Numbered from the stretch's first letter, positions 27,212 to 35,717 are shown. The stretch is DNA of 64,000 bases from Micromonospora acroterricola (GCF_003172955.1 NZ_QGKR01000303.1:1-64000), one strand, 5' to 3'. The notes: generated by a model from the letters alone, not told the origin. A program made the numbers and translations.

Positions 27212-29614
27212 ATGCACGTGATCGCGTTGTCCGAGACAACCGCCGCCATGGTCGAGCTGGTGGGCGGCAAGGCGGCCGGGCTCGGCGAGCTGATCCGGCG
27301 GGGCGAACGCGTTCCCCCGGGGTTCTGCGTCACCACGGAGGCGCACAAGCTCGGCGTCATCCCCCAGGCGGAGATCGTCGCCGCGTACGAGCGGCTCGGC
27401 GGGGGCCCGGTGGCGGTGCGCTCCAGCGCCACGGCGGAGGACCTGCCGGACGCCAGTTTCGCCGGGCAGCAGGACACCGTCCTCAACGTCACGGGCGCCG
27501 CCGAGCTGAGCGCCGCGATCCGCACCTGCTGGGACTCGCTGCACACCCCCCGGGCGACCGCGTACCGCAACGCCCGTGCGATCGACCATCAGGCCGTACG
27601 GATGGGCGTCGTCGTGCAACGCATGATCACGCCTGCGGTGGCGGGGGTGCTGTTCACCGCGAACCCGGTGACCGGCCGACGCGACGAGATGGCGGTCGAC
27701 GCCGCGCCCGGCCTCGGCACCACCGTGGTGGACGGCGCGGCGGCCGTCGACCACTACGTCCTCGACGGTGCCACCCGGGACGACTCGGGAAGCCTGACGT
27801 CCGCGCAGCTGGCGGAGCTGCGGGCCACGGGTGAGCGGGTCCAGGGTCACTTTGGCCGCCCGCAGGACGTGGAGTGGGCGTTCGACGGCGAGGGCGTGCT
27901 GTGGTTGCTGCAGTCGCGGCCCATCACCAGCCTGTTCCCCCTCCCCCCGGCGACCGGGAAGCCCCTCCCCCGGGTCTACCTGGAGTTCGGTCACGTTCAG
28001 GGCATGCTGCAACCGGTCACCCCGATGGGCATGTCGACACTGCGGTCGCAGATCGAGGCGATGCTCGCCTCGCTCGGCGTCCGGGTCGAGATCGTCGACA
28101 TCGGCGGCCGCCTCTACGGCGACCTGACCGAGCTGGCGCGGAGCAGGTCGTCCCGCAAGCGGCTGGTCAAGCTCATGGCGGTCGACTTCGGCCCGCGGGC
28201 GCAGGCGGTGATGGAGCACGTCCTCGCCGACCCGCGCTTCGCCCCGGCCAGCGGCAGCGGCGAGCGTCGCGGGGCGGCAAAAGCCTCGTCCCTGCGGACG
28301 GCCGGCCGCGCGGTGGCGGGGATCCTGCGGGCGCTGGCCCGTCCCGACGCCGCGCGCATCCGGATGTTCGAGGCGATCGAGCAGATGAGAGTACGGTCGG
28401 CCGCACCCGACGACCTGCGGACCGCCGCCGACCGCCTGCGCTTCCTGCGGGCCACGGACACCGAGGACAGCGCCGACGCCATCATGTGGCCCATCGTGGC
28501 GGGGATGCTCGCCGCCGCGTTGCCGGCCTCGTTGCTCAGGGGCGTCGCCAGCCCGGACGAGATCCACACCGTGCTGGGCGGGATGCCGCACAACGTCACC
28601 ATCGAGATGGACCTGGCGCTCTGGCGACTCGCCCAGGGCGCGGCCGAGCACCGCCAGCTCCTGCTCGACACGCCTGCCGAGGAGCTGGCGACGCGCTATC
28701 TGAGCGGGACGCTGCCCGACATCGGCCTGGCCGCCTTCCTGGACGCGTACGGTCATCGCGGCGTCGCCGAGGTCGACCTCGGCGTACCGCGTTGGGCGGA
28801 GGATCCGACGCCGGTGTTCGCGGCGATCGCCAACTACCTGCGGGTCACGGATCCGGGCCAGGGGCCCGACCAGCGCTTCCGACGGGCCGCCGCGGCGGCC
28901 GAGACCGCACTCGAGGAACTGGCCGCGCGGGCCCGCCGTCGCCGGCCGGTACGCGGCAGGCTCGCCGTTTTCCTGCTGCGCCGGGCCCGGTCGTTGGCCG
29001 GCCTGCGCGAGGCCGGCAAGTTCGCCGGCCTGTACCCGCTGCGGGAGACGCGCCGGCAACTGCTGCTCATCGGCGCCGACCTGGCCGCCGCGGGCCTGCT
29101 GGAACAGCCCGACGACATCATGTTCCTCACCCTGGACGAGGCGGACACGGCGGTGCACCAGAGCGCCGACCACCGGGCCACCGTCGCGTCCCGCAGGACG
29201 GTGCACCGCAGGGAGCTGCGCCGCAGGTCCGTCCCGGTGGCGCTGCTCTCCGACGGCACCGACGTCGAGACCGTCCTGCCGCCGACGCCCGCCCCCGACG
29301 GCGCCCTCGCCGGCGTGGGCGCGTCGGCGGGCCGGGTGACCGGCCCCGCCCGGGTCGTCGACGACCCGTCCACCGCGCACATCGAGCCCGGCGAGGTCCT
29401 GGTCGCCGCGACCACCGACCCCGGTTGGACGCCGCTCTTCCTCACCGCCTCGGCCCTGGTCACCGAGACCGGCGCGATCATGGCCCACGGCCCCACCGTG
29501 GCCCGGGAGTACGGCATTCCCGCCGTCATCTGCGTGCCGGACGCCACCCGCGCCATCTCCACCGGCCAGCTCGTCACCGTGGACGGCGCCGCCGGAACCG
29601 TCACCGTCCACTGA
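27212..29614 (+). CDS. PEP-synthase/rifampin-phosphotransferase-like enzyme
   Basis: An 800-residue three-part enzyme. The N-terminal ATP-grasp (PPDK_N) domain spans about 1-245, with VGGKAAGLGELIRRG, AVRSSATAEDLPDASFAGQQDT and the closing VEWAFD-LWLLQSRPIT. The central part (about 255-690) is alpha-helical and divergent. The C-terminal swivelling domain has ETGAIMAHGPTVAREYGIPAV, with the phosphoryl-carrier histidine. This is the architecture of PEP synthase and of rifampin phosphotransferase, which moves the ATP beta-phosphate through the histidine to a small molecule. The C-terminal PEP-binding TIM barrel of PEP synthase is absent, so it is more likely a small-molecule phosphotransferase. 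It is first in an operon with a membrane protein and a TetR gene. The GAGAGAGG site fixes the start. Confidence 0.88.
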   Translation: MHVIALSETTAAMVELVGGKAAGLGELIRRGERVPPGFCVTTEAHKLGVIPQAEIVAAYERLGGGPVAVRSSATAEDLPDASFAGQQDTVLNVTGAAELSAAIRTCWDSLHTPRATAYRNARAIDHQAVRMGVVVQRMITPAVAGVLFTANPVTGRRDEMAVDAAPGLGTTVVDGAAAVDHYVLDGATRDDSGSLTSAQLAELRATGERVQGHFGRPQDVEWAFDGEGVLWLLQSRPITSLFPLPPATGKPLPRVYLEFGHVQGMLQPVTPMGMSTLRSQIEAMLASLGVRVEIVDIGGRLYGDLTELARSRSSRKRLVKLMAVDFGPRAQAVMEHVLADPRFAPASGSGERRGAAKASSLRTAGRAVAGILRALARPDAARIRMFEAIEQMRVRSAAPDDLRTAADRLRFLRATDTEDSADAIMWPIVAGMLAAALPASLLRGVASPDEIHTVLGGMPHNVTIEMDLALWRLAQGAAEHRQLLLDTPAEELATRYLSGTLPDIGLAAFLDAYGHRGVAEVDLGVPRWAEDPTPVFAAIANYLRVTDPGQGPDQRFRRAAAAAETALEELAARARRRRPVRGRLAVFLLRRARSLAGLREAGKFAGLYPLRETRRQLLLIGADLAAAGLLEQPDDIMFLTLDEADTAVHQSADHRATVASRRTVHRRELRRRSVPVALLSDGTDVETVLPPTPAPDGALAGVGASAGRVTGPARVVDDPSTAHIEPGEVLVAATTDPGWTPLFLTASALVTETGAIMAHGPTVAREYGIPAVICVPDATRAISTGQLVTVDGAAGTVTVH

Positions 29615-29641
29615 CCGCCCGACCACGACCGCGAGGACGAC

Positions 29642-30307
29642 ATGACCGACGTGAAGGCCCCGACCCGGGCGAAGGTGGGTCCACTGCTCCGCCGGGCCGC
29701 CGCGATGGAGGCGGCGATGTGGCGCAGCCTGTACGTCTGGGCGCGGCGCAGGCCGCTGCCGCTGGGCCCGGGCGACGACCCGTTCGGCTACCTCGGCGTG
29801 GTCAAACCGATCCTCGGCATCTTCATCGCCCTGTCCGTCGTGGAGATTCCGATCTTCGACCTCATCGTCACCAACGTGGTGCCGTGGCGGCCGGCCCGCT
29901 GGATCGTGCTGGCCCTCGGCATCTGGGGTCTGCTCTGGATGGCCGGCCTCTACGCGAGCATGCAGGTCCACCCCCACATCGTTGGTGACCGGGGCCTGCG
30001 GGTGCGGCTGAGCTCGGGCATCGACATCTGGATCCCGTGGACGGACGTCGAGGCCCTGCGCAAGCGTTACCGCTCGCTGCCCTCCAGCAAATCCGTGCAG
30101 GTGGAGCAGGAGGGCGAACGCCGGGTCCTGTACATCTCGGTCGGCAGTCAGACCAGCATCGACGTCCTGCTGCGCCGGCCGACGACCTTCGACCTGCCCA
30201 GGGGCCGGTCCGAGCCGATGGACGAGCTGCGGCTGTACGCCGACGATCCCGACGGCCTCCTGCGCAGCGCTCGCGGCACCCCCGCGACCGGAACCGTCAG
30301 CCGGTAG
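29642..30307 (+). CDS. Membrane protein with two helices and a cytoplasmic PH-like domain
   Basis: A 221-residue protein. Residues 53-76 and 86-108 are transmembrane helices. The rest, MQVHPHIVGDRGLRVRLSSG then DIWIPWTDVEALRKRYRSL and YISVGSQTSIDVLLRRP, has the strand pattern of a bacterial PH-like domain. It sits 27 bp after the phosphotransferase gene and 53 bp before tetR, so the three genes are probably one transcript. Function is unknown. A role in sensing or exporting the enzyme's substrate is only a guess from context. Confidence 0.8.
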   Translation: MTDVKAPTRAKVGPLLRRAAAMEAAMWRSLYVWARRRPLPLGPGDDPFGYLGVVKPILGIFIALSVVEIPIFDLIVTNVVPWRPARWIVLALGIWGLLWMAGLYASMQVHPHIVGDRGLRVRLSSGIDIWIPWTDVEALRKRYRSLPSSKSVQVEQEGERRVLYISVGSQTSIDVLLRRPTTFDLPRGRSEPMDELRLYADDPDGLLRSARGTPATGTVSR

Positions 30308-30360
30308 CCGCCGCCTGTCGGCGGGGTGTCCGGGCCACCCACTCTGAGATGATCGAGGTC

Positions 30361-30927
30361 ATGCCCAAGAAGGTCGATCACCAGGAGCGACGCACCCTCA
30401 TCGCGGACGCGTTGATGCGGGTCGCCGCGGACCAGGGCCTGGAGGCTGTGAGCCTCCGTCACGTGGCCGCCGAGGCCGGCGTGTCCGCCGGAATGGTCCA
30501 GCACTACTTCCGCACCAAGGACGAGATGATGGCGTTCGCGCTGGCCGTGGTCCGCGAGCGCAGCCAGATCCGGGTCACCGAGGCGATGGCGGGACTGGGC
30601 GCCGACCCGTCGCCCCGGCTGCTCCTGCGCACGATGATCGCCGCCCTGTTGCCGCTCGACGAGCGGACCCGGGACGACGGGCGGGTGGCGCTGGCATTCC
30701 TCGCCTACACGGCGGTGCGACCGGCGGCCGCGCCCAGCCTGCGCGAGGACACCGTGCGGCTGACCGGGTTCATCGCCAGCGTTCTCCCCCCGCCGAACGC
30801 CGACGCCGCCGCGGCCGGCCTGCTGGCGCTGATGGAGGGGCTGGGCGTCTACCTGCTCGGCGGGCAGTACACCGCGGAGCAGGCCTTGGCAGCGCTGGAC
30901 GCCCACCTCGACCTGCTCTTCGGTTGA
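30361..30927 (+). CDS. TetR family regulator (BetI-like)
   Basis: A 188-residue TetR protein. The helix-turn-helix is LIADALMRVAADQGLEAVSLRHVAAEAGVSAGMVQHYFRTKDEM; the MVQHYF recognition helix is typical of the BetI/TetR_C_6 group. I start at ATG 30361, 7 bp after a GATGAT -10-like sequence; an ATG four codons upstream is possible. As last gene of the operon it probably controls the twin palindromes at 27142-27193, making a self-contained regulated unit. It converges on the amidase gene with 14 bp between stops. Confidence 0.9.
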   Translation: MPKKVDHQERRTLIADALMRVAADQGLEAVSLRHVAAEAGVSAGMVQHYFRTKDEMMAFALAVVRERSQIRVTEAMAGLGADPSPRLLLRTMIAALLPLDERTRDDGRVALAFLAYTAVRPAAAPSLREDTVRLTGFIASVLPPPNADAAAAGLLALMEGLGVYLLGGQYTAEQALAALDAHLDLLFG

Positions 30928-30941
30928 CGGGTGCCGCGCCG

Positions 30942-32315
30942 TCAGCAGCGCGGCACGTTCGGGATGTACCCGTCGTGGCCGGTCGACACGTACGCGTCGG
31001 AGACGTAGCGGTTGGTGCCGATCCGGTTCCAGATGGAGGTCGTGCCGTACGGGCCGGTGACCGTGCTCCCGACGGCCTGGCAGTAGACGGAGACTGTGGC
31101 GCCGTCGGCGACCGAGCCGACCACCGGGTAGCTGGAACCCGGACCGGACCGCACGTTGAGGTTGGCCGACTCGGTGTTCACCGTGCCGGAGCCGATGCCG
31201 GTGATGCCATTGACCAGTTGCAGGTAGTAGGTCCAGTTCCAGTTCGGGCCCGGATCGGTGTGGGTGGCGCCGGGCACCTCGACGTGCCCGATGATGTGCG
31301 CCCGGTCCCGGGGGATGCCGTACCTGGTGGTGAGGGTGCGGGTGAGGGCCGCGGAGGCGCGGTACATCGCGTCGGTGAACCAGGCCGGGTTGTCGACGTA
31401 CCCCTCGTGCTCGATGCCGATCGACTGGGTGTTGTAGGTCCAGTTGCCGGCGTGGTGGGCGATGTCCTTCTCCCGGACCGACTGGGTGACGGCCCCGTCG
31501 GAGGACCGGAAGGTGTAGTGCGCGCTGACCTTGGCCGCCGGGTTCTGGAACCAGCTGATCGAGCCGGCGTAGGAGCCCTGCGTCATGTGGATGACGACGC
31601 GGTTGATCGGGTGGCTGCCCGGTCGGCTGGCCACCGTGTAGTTGCTCGTGCTGGCCGGCGCCCACGCGGCCGGCCCGTAGTCGGTGCTGAGGGTGCCGAT
31701 GCCGCCGAGCACGGGGGCCGGCTCCAGGTCGCCCCGGCGCGGCGCGACCGCTCGGCCGGGCACCGCCTCGCCACGCACCGAGGTGAACCCGGTCCGCAGC
31801 AGGTCGTAGACGGTGTCCGCGTAGAGCCGCGCGACCGACGGGTCGCTGGCGCCGCCGTACCGGGCGACCGGCGCGTGCCAGGCGTTCACGTCGTCCCGGG
31901 CGGCCGCGGTGACGCCGCCCTGATCGGCGTACGAGCGCAGCACGGCGGCCGCCCCGAGGACGTTCGCGGCGGGTTCGGTCCGCAACGCGACCGGGCTGAG
32001 CCGGGTGAGTGTGGCCGCCTCGTCCAGGGTGCGGACGCGGGGATTGCTGGCGAGGTGCATGAGCCCGTACCCGCCGGCCGCGCTCGGCGTACCAACGTGC
32101 ATGTCCAGCCGCGACTCGGCGTACCCCAGCGCCAGGAGCAGGTCGCGCGGGACGTCGTACCGCGCGGCGGCGGTGTCGAACGCGGCGGCCAGCGGGTCGG
32201 ACGGCGCCGGCGTCCCGGCCGGGGCGGCGCCGGCCGGTGACGCGACCGTGACGGTGGCCAGGGCGGTGGTCAGGGCGAGCAGGAGCCGGCCCCGGTGGAA
32301 GGTTCGGACGCGCAT
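30942..32315 (-). CDS. Secreted N-acetylmuramoyl-L-alanine amidase with transglycosylase-like and SH3 domains
   Basis: A 457-residue exported cell-wall hydrolase. Signal peptide 1-30. Residues 45-175 resemble a lytic transglycosylase (DLLLALGYAESRL with Glu67, then GGYGLMHL). The Amidase_2 domain spans about 235-365, with zinc ligands His243 (VVIHMTQG) and His352/Asp354 (THTDPG) and SIGIEHEG. The last 80 residues are a bacterial SH3 domain (ANLNVRSGPGSSYPVVGSV) ending YVSDAYVSTG. The SH3 tail is closely related to that of the neighbouring M23 peptidase. It follows that gene by 65 bp on the same strand and is the last of five linked genes. Start set by AAGGAG. Confidence 0.95.
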   Translation of the reverse strand: MRVRTFHRGRLLLALTTALATVTVASPAGAAPAGTPAPSDPLAAAFDTAAARYDVPRDLLLALGYAESRLDMHVGTPSAAGGYGLMHLASNPRVRTLDEAATLTRLSPVALRTEPAANVLGAAAVLRSYADQGGVTAAARDDVNAWHAPVARYGGASDPSVARLYADTVYDLLRTGFTSVRGEAVPGRAVAPRRGDLEPAPVLGGIGTLSTDYGPAAWAPASTSNYTVASRPGSHPINRVVIHMTQGSYAGSISWFQNPAAKVSAHYTFRSSDGAVTQSVREKDIAHHAGNWTYNTQSIGIEHEGYVDNPAWFTDAMYRASAALTRTLTTRYGIPRDRAHIIGHVEVPGATHTDPGPNWNWTYYLQLVNGITGIGSGTVNTESANLNVRSGPGSSYPVVGSVADGATVSVYCQAVGSTVTGPYGTTSIWNRIGTNRYVSDAYVSTGHDGYIPNVPRC

Positions 32316-32380
32316 CAGCACTCCTTGTGATGTCGGGGGGTCGGCGGCCGGTGAGCCGCCGGCCTCGGCGGTCGGACTCG

Positions 32381-33550
32381 TCAGCACCAGCCGTTGACCG
32401 GACCGTTCACGCCGGTCCACAGGTACGCGTCGGACACCCAACTGCCGTCGCTCAGGCGGTCCCAGAGCGCCGTGGTGCCGTACCGACCGGTGTGCGAGGT
32501 CCCGTTGGCGGAGCAGGCGACGGAGACGGTGGCGCCGTCGGACAGCGAGCCGAGCGCCCCGTAGCCGGTCCCGGGCCCGGCGCGGCGGGTCAGTGCTCCA
32601 GCGCCGTTCGCGTCAACCACCGCCTGGGTGAAGCCGAGCGCGCCGTGGTTGTACAGACCGGCCCCCGCACCGGCCCAGGCCGACCCGTGCCGCGCCCCGC
32701 CCTGGTAGGCGGCGGCGCCGTTGGCCAGCACCCACTTGCCGATGTCGTGGCCGGCGATCGGCACGTAGGCGCTGTTCTGCCGCAGCCCGAAGTGGACGTG
32801 CCGGCCGTAGGCGGCGCCGCCGCAGGTGACGTCGGTGCCGGTGTTGCCCAGGACGGCGCCCTGACCGACGCTGGCGCCGTTGACGGAGATGCTGTTCCAC
32901 AGGTGGTAGTAGTCGGTGCTGTAGCCCCGGTCGTGGATGACCCGGATCCATCCCTGGCACATCGTGTACGCCGCGCCGGCCCGGGCCGCGCGGACCACCT
33001 GGTCGCCGCCGGCCAGGTCGACCGAGCTGTACGGTGACTCGCTCCCGCCCCAGCCGTGCGGGCCGCTGGTGAGCGTCCACGTCTGGCCCACCGCGAACGG
33101 CAGCGCCATTCCGGTCCGGTAGTCCCCGCCCGCGTACATCGGGGTCGGGGTCGTGGTGAGCACGCTCCTCTCCCGGCCGGTCACCAGGGGTGACTCGGCG
33201 GCCAGTTCACCGAAGGCGGCCTCGCCGTCGAAGGCGACCCGCCATCCGGCGGGATCGGCGCGGGCGATGAAGATCGACCCGGTCGGGTGGGCGTCCTCCT
33301 GTGCCGGCGCCAGGGCGACAGCCGTGCCGAACGCCCACCGGCCGCTGGTGCGGCTGACGGTGACCCGGGTGTCCCGTCGCCCGCCGTCGCGGGCGGTGGG
33401 CAGCTCGGCCGAGTCGAGCAGTCTGGCGTTCACGGCGGCGGTGAGCGTGGGCAGGCTGGCCGCGGCGGCGGCGCTGGGCGCCGCCCCGATCAGGGTCGTG
33501 ACCGTCAGCAGGGCGGCGGCTGCGCCGGCCCATCGTCGAACGGGTCTCAT
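32381..33550 (-). CDS. Secreted LasA-type M23A endopeptidase with SH3 domain
   Basis: A 389-residue exported peptidase. Signal peptide about 1-31. The catalytic domain has the M23A (LasA/beta-lytic protease) arrangement: His165 in GPHGWGGSESPYSSVD with Asp178, His216 in YSTDYYHLW, and His251-Val-His253 in GRHVHFG. This is the order seen in enzymes that cut glycine-rich peptidoglycan bridges and lyse other bacteria. A C-terminal SH3b domain (about 315-380) probably binds the target wall. The region 32-130 looks like a propeptide, also usual in LasA. It starts 27 bp after the mauE-like stop, suggesting co-transcription with the redox genes. Confidence 0.93.
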   Translation of the reverse strand: MRPVRRWAGAAAALLTVTTLIGAAPSAAAAASLPTLTAAVNARLLDSAELPTARDGGRRDTRVTVSRTSGRWAFGTAVALAPAQEDAHPTGSIFIARADPAGWRVAFDGEAAFGELAAESPLVTGRERSVLTTTPTPMYAGGDYRTGMALPFAVGQTWTLTSGPHGWGGSESPYSSVDLAGGDQVVRAARAGAAYTMCQGWIRVIHDRGYSTDYYHLWNSISVNGASVGQGAVLGNTGTDVTCGGAAYGRHVHFGLRQNSAYVPIAGHDIGKWVLANGAAAYQGGARHGSAWAGAGAGLYNHGALGFTQAVVDANGAGALTRRAGPGTGYGALGSLSDGATVSVACSANGTSHTGRYGTTALWDRLSDGSWVSDAYLWTGVNGPVNGWC

Positions 33551-33577
33551 CGTGACCTCGCTTTCGGGATCGGGTTC

Positions 33578-34444
33578 TCAGGCCGGGACGACGGAGAGCC
33601 GGGGGCCGCTGGCGGGTGGCGTCCCGGCGAGGCTGAGCAGGGTGTGTCCGGTGGCGTCGTCGACCACGGCGACCCGCACCGTCTCGGGCTCGGAGCCGGC
33701 GAGGGGTACGGCGAACACCGCGGTCACCGGGCGGCCGTGGTAGCGCGCGGCGTGCCCGACGAAACGCCAGTCGCCCTCGTCCCAGTGCTCCCGTACGTCG
33801 GAGCGGAGCAGCGGCGCCACCTGCCGGTACGCCTCACTGAGCTGGAGTTGTTGCACGGTGGCGAGCAGCGGCACACCGGAGCCGCCGCGCAGCGGATGGG
33901 TCAGCCGGGCCCGCAGCCGGCGCAGCGGCAGCAGCCAGACGTGGTCCAGCTCCGGGGAGAGCGCCACCACCGCGGCCAGCTCGGCGAGCAGCACGGCGCC
34001 GCCGGCGACCGGCCGCTCGGCCAACGTGGTCGGCCAGCCGTCGGCGGCCGGCAGGGCCAGCGCGCCCGCCGCCACCAGCAGCCCGGCCCGGGCCAGGCTG
34101 CGGCCGGAGACCGGGGTCGCGCGGGCGCTCAGGCAGCCACAGGAGGACGTCGGGGCGGCCCGGCGGGCGTACGCGAGGTAGGCGAGGAAGGTGACGGCCA
34201 GCCCGGTCGCGGCCAGCGCCTCCGCGGGCCGGGCGGGCGGCAGCAGGAGCAGTGCCCCGACGGTCACCTCGACGCCGCCCAGCAACCGGTACGCGGGCAG
34301 CGCCCGCCGCTGCCCGACCAGCCGGACGAGCGCGGAACGGTTGGCGGCGGCGGCCGCGTGCCGGCTGACGAGTTTGACGCGGGCGGACCAGATCAGCACC
34401 GCGCCCACGACCAGCGGCTGCAACGCCGCGATCAGGTCGATCAT
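33578..34444 (-). CDS. MauE/DoxX-like redox-associated membrane protein
   Basis: A 288-residue protein with a MauE-like N-terminal membrane domain: four or more helices between residues 5 and 170, with SSCGCLS in a loop at about 100-106. MauE proteins support disulfide formation in methylamine dehydrogenase light chains, and relatives act in other exported-thiol pathways. The C-terminal 115 residues (from about HPLRGGSGVPLLATVQQLQL) form a soluble domain that I do not recognise. The gene follows the Tat-exported protein by 84 bp and precedes the LasA-type gene by 27 bp. The cysteine-rich protein encoded two genes upstream is the obvious candidate client. Confidence 0.85.
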   Translation of the reverse strand: MIDLIAALQPLVVGAVLIWSARVKLVSRHAAAAANRSALVRLVGQRRALPAYRLLGGVEVTVGALLLLPPARPAEALAATGLAVTFLAYLAYARRAAPTSSCGCLSARATPVSGRSLARAGLLVAAGALALPAADGWPTTLAERPVAGGAVLLAELAAVVALSPELDHVWLLPLRRLRARLTHPLRGGSGVPLLATVQQLQLSEAYRQVAPLLRSDVREHWDEGDWRFVGHAARYHGRPVTAVFAVPLAGSEPETVRVAVVDDATGHTLLSLAGTPPASGPRLSVVPA

Positions 34445-34528
34445 GGGTTCTCCCCTCGGGTGTTCCCGGCGGGCGACGCTCCGGGCGGCCTGCCGACCGC
34501 GCGGGTGCGCGCCGCCCGGGGAGCCGCG

Positions 34529-35125
34529 CTAGGCGGCGGCGTAGACGGTGGCGATGTCGATCTCGTTGGTGTCGGGGTGCCAGGCGCCGAGCACCTGGAC
34601 GTGCCGGCCGACGCGCAGCAGCGACAGGTCGCTGACCGCCGGGGTGCCGTTGTAGACGGCGGCGGACCGGTCCGGTACGACGTGCGCGACGATCCGCCGG
34701 CCCTGGTGGTCGAGGTGCAGCACGTTGCGGCCGACCGCGGCGATGTGCCCGTGCAGGTTGACGATGTTGACCCAGACGGAGTCGGCGGCGAGCGTGCCGT
34801 CGGGCAGGCGGACGCCGCGGGCGTAGAGCCCGTCGCCGACGACCACCCTGTCGAACGTGGTGGGGTGCAGCTTCCAGATGCTCGTGCCGTCGGTGATGCG
34901 GATCGAGTGCAGCACGGTGTCGGAGCCGGTGACCAGCAGCATGCTGCCGGAGATCCTGCTGATCCGACCCTCGGCGAAGTTCGGGTCCGGCGCGCCCGGT
35001 TCGATCGTCGCGGGCTCGGCGGCGAAGGCGGCCTCGGGAGCGAGCGAGCCGAGGCCGGTGGCCCCGACCACGCCGCCGAGTGCCGCGGTGGCGAGCAGCC
35101 GCCGGCGGTCCATGGTCTGGTTCAT
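34529..35125 (-). CDS. Tat-exported protein with a DUF5666-like beta-barrel
   Basis: A 198-residue protein with a twin-arginine signal: DRRRLLATAALGG, hydrophobic core, cleavage near AFA (about residue 35). The mature part is all-beta, with repeated G-I-xx-I-x-G-x-L-V and V-x-xA-V-G-R-x-V/L strands (GRISRISGSMLLVTG, GHIAAVGRNVLHLD, RVGRHVQVLGAWHPDTNEIDIATVY), resembling the DUF5666 small-barrel pattern. It contains no cysteine. It begins 15 bp after the stop of the cysteine-rich gene, so translation of the two is close-coupled. GGAGGG precedes the ATG at 35125. It may escort the cysteine-rich protein through the Tat channel. Confidence 0.82.
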   Translation of the reverse strand: MNQTMDRRRLLATAALGGVVGATGLGSLAPEAAFAAEPATIEPGAPDPNFAEGRISRISGSMLLVTGSDTVLHSIRITDGTSIWKLHPTTFDRVVVGDGLYARGVRLPDGTLAADSVWVNIVNLHGHIAAVGRNVLHLDHQGRRIVAHVVPDRSAAVYNGTPAVSDLSLLRVGRHVQVLGAWHPDTNEIDIATVYAAA

Positions 35126-35140
35126 GGTGGCGCCCTCCGT

Positions 35141-35554
35141 TCAGACGGTGTCGACCGAGCAGGGCCGCAGCCCGGCGGAGAGACTGGCGATCGCGCTGTA
35201 CGCGGCCGGGGTGAGATCGATGATCCGGTTGCTGCCGCAGGCGGAGCCGCAGCAGGTGCGCTCGCCGCAGAACAGGTCGGTCTGTGGGCCGCAGTCGGCG
35301 ATCGTGGTGCCGACCCGGGCGCCGGTGCACAGGTTGGTGGTGTAGTGCCGGAAGCCGCAGCCGCGCCGGGTCACCCCGGTCACCCCGCACCGGTCCGGTC
35401 GGGTGATGGCCAGGCACGCGTCCGAGGTGTTCGGCCAGGCGTGCTGGTAGTTGCCGGAGCTGCAGGTGCCGCAGGCGCCGCCGCCGGCCGTGCCGCAGGG
35501 ACCCCAGGCGCTGCCGCAGCAGAACCAGGACACCTCGCCTCGCAGAGCTGCCAT
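35141..35554 (-). CDS. 15-cysteine protein without signal peptide
   Basis: A 137-residue protein with fifteen cysteines, including two CC pairs (WFCCGSAWGPCG and RTCCGSACGS) and CGTCSSG. It also has three tryptophans and many glycines. There is no signal peptide or membrane segment. The last 30 residues (RIIDLTPAAYSAIASLSAGL) are an ordinary amphipathic helix region. So many paired cysteines imply an oxidised, extracytoplasmic protein or a metal/cofactor cage. First gene of the five-gene unit, with an excellent AAAGGAGG site 7 bp before the ATG. I do not recognise a characterised family. It is not a clear methylamine dehydrogenase light chain, although the cysteine density and MauE neighbour are reminiscent of one. 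Confidence 0.85.
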   Translation of the reverse strand: MAALRGEVSWFCCGSAWGPCGTAGGGACGTCSSGNYQHAWPNTSDACLAITRPDRCGVTGVTRRGCGFRHYTTNLCTGARVGTTIADCGPQTDLFCGERTCCGSACGSNRIIDLTPAAYSAIASLSAGLRPCSVDTV

Positions 35555-35717
35555 GGGTGCCTCCTTTCCGGGATGAGGGTTAATAGAGACGGACGTAAAT
35601 ATTGATGATGATTGTTGTGGCACAAACTGTCGAAGTCAACGGAGAGATCGAAGGTTTTCTACGTACGGTTTGCCGCGTCCGGCGTCGGCACCCTGGCGAA
35701 CAGGCGAGGATGGGCCC
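35555..35717. promoter_or_regulatory. AT-rich divergent promoter region
   Basis: The 163 bp between the cysteine-rich gene and ltrA contain a stretch (about 35580-35660) far richer in A+T than anything around it, including TAAATATTGATGATGATTG. It must hold the promoters of both divergent units. I cannot assign -35 and -10 elements with confidence. Confidence 0.5.

Noticed and set aside
26693-29977. A 1094-codon open frame on the minus strand opposite the phosphotransferase gene
   Set aside because: Only its last 128 codons are real (the N-terminus of the M23 peptidase). The rest is low-complexity antisense to a protein with intact ATP-grasp and histidine motifs.
35141-35554. Identification of the Cys-rich protein as a methylamine dehydrogenase light chain (MauA)
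   Set aside because: The MauE-like neighbour and cysteine density are suggestive, but there is no heavy-chain gene, no MauD, no signal peptide, and I cannot align the MauA cysteine or tryptophan pattern.
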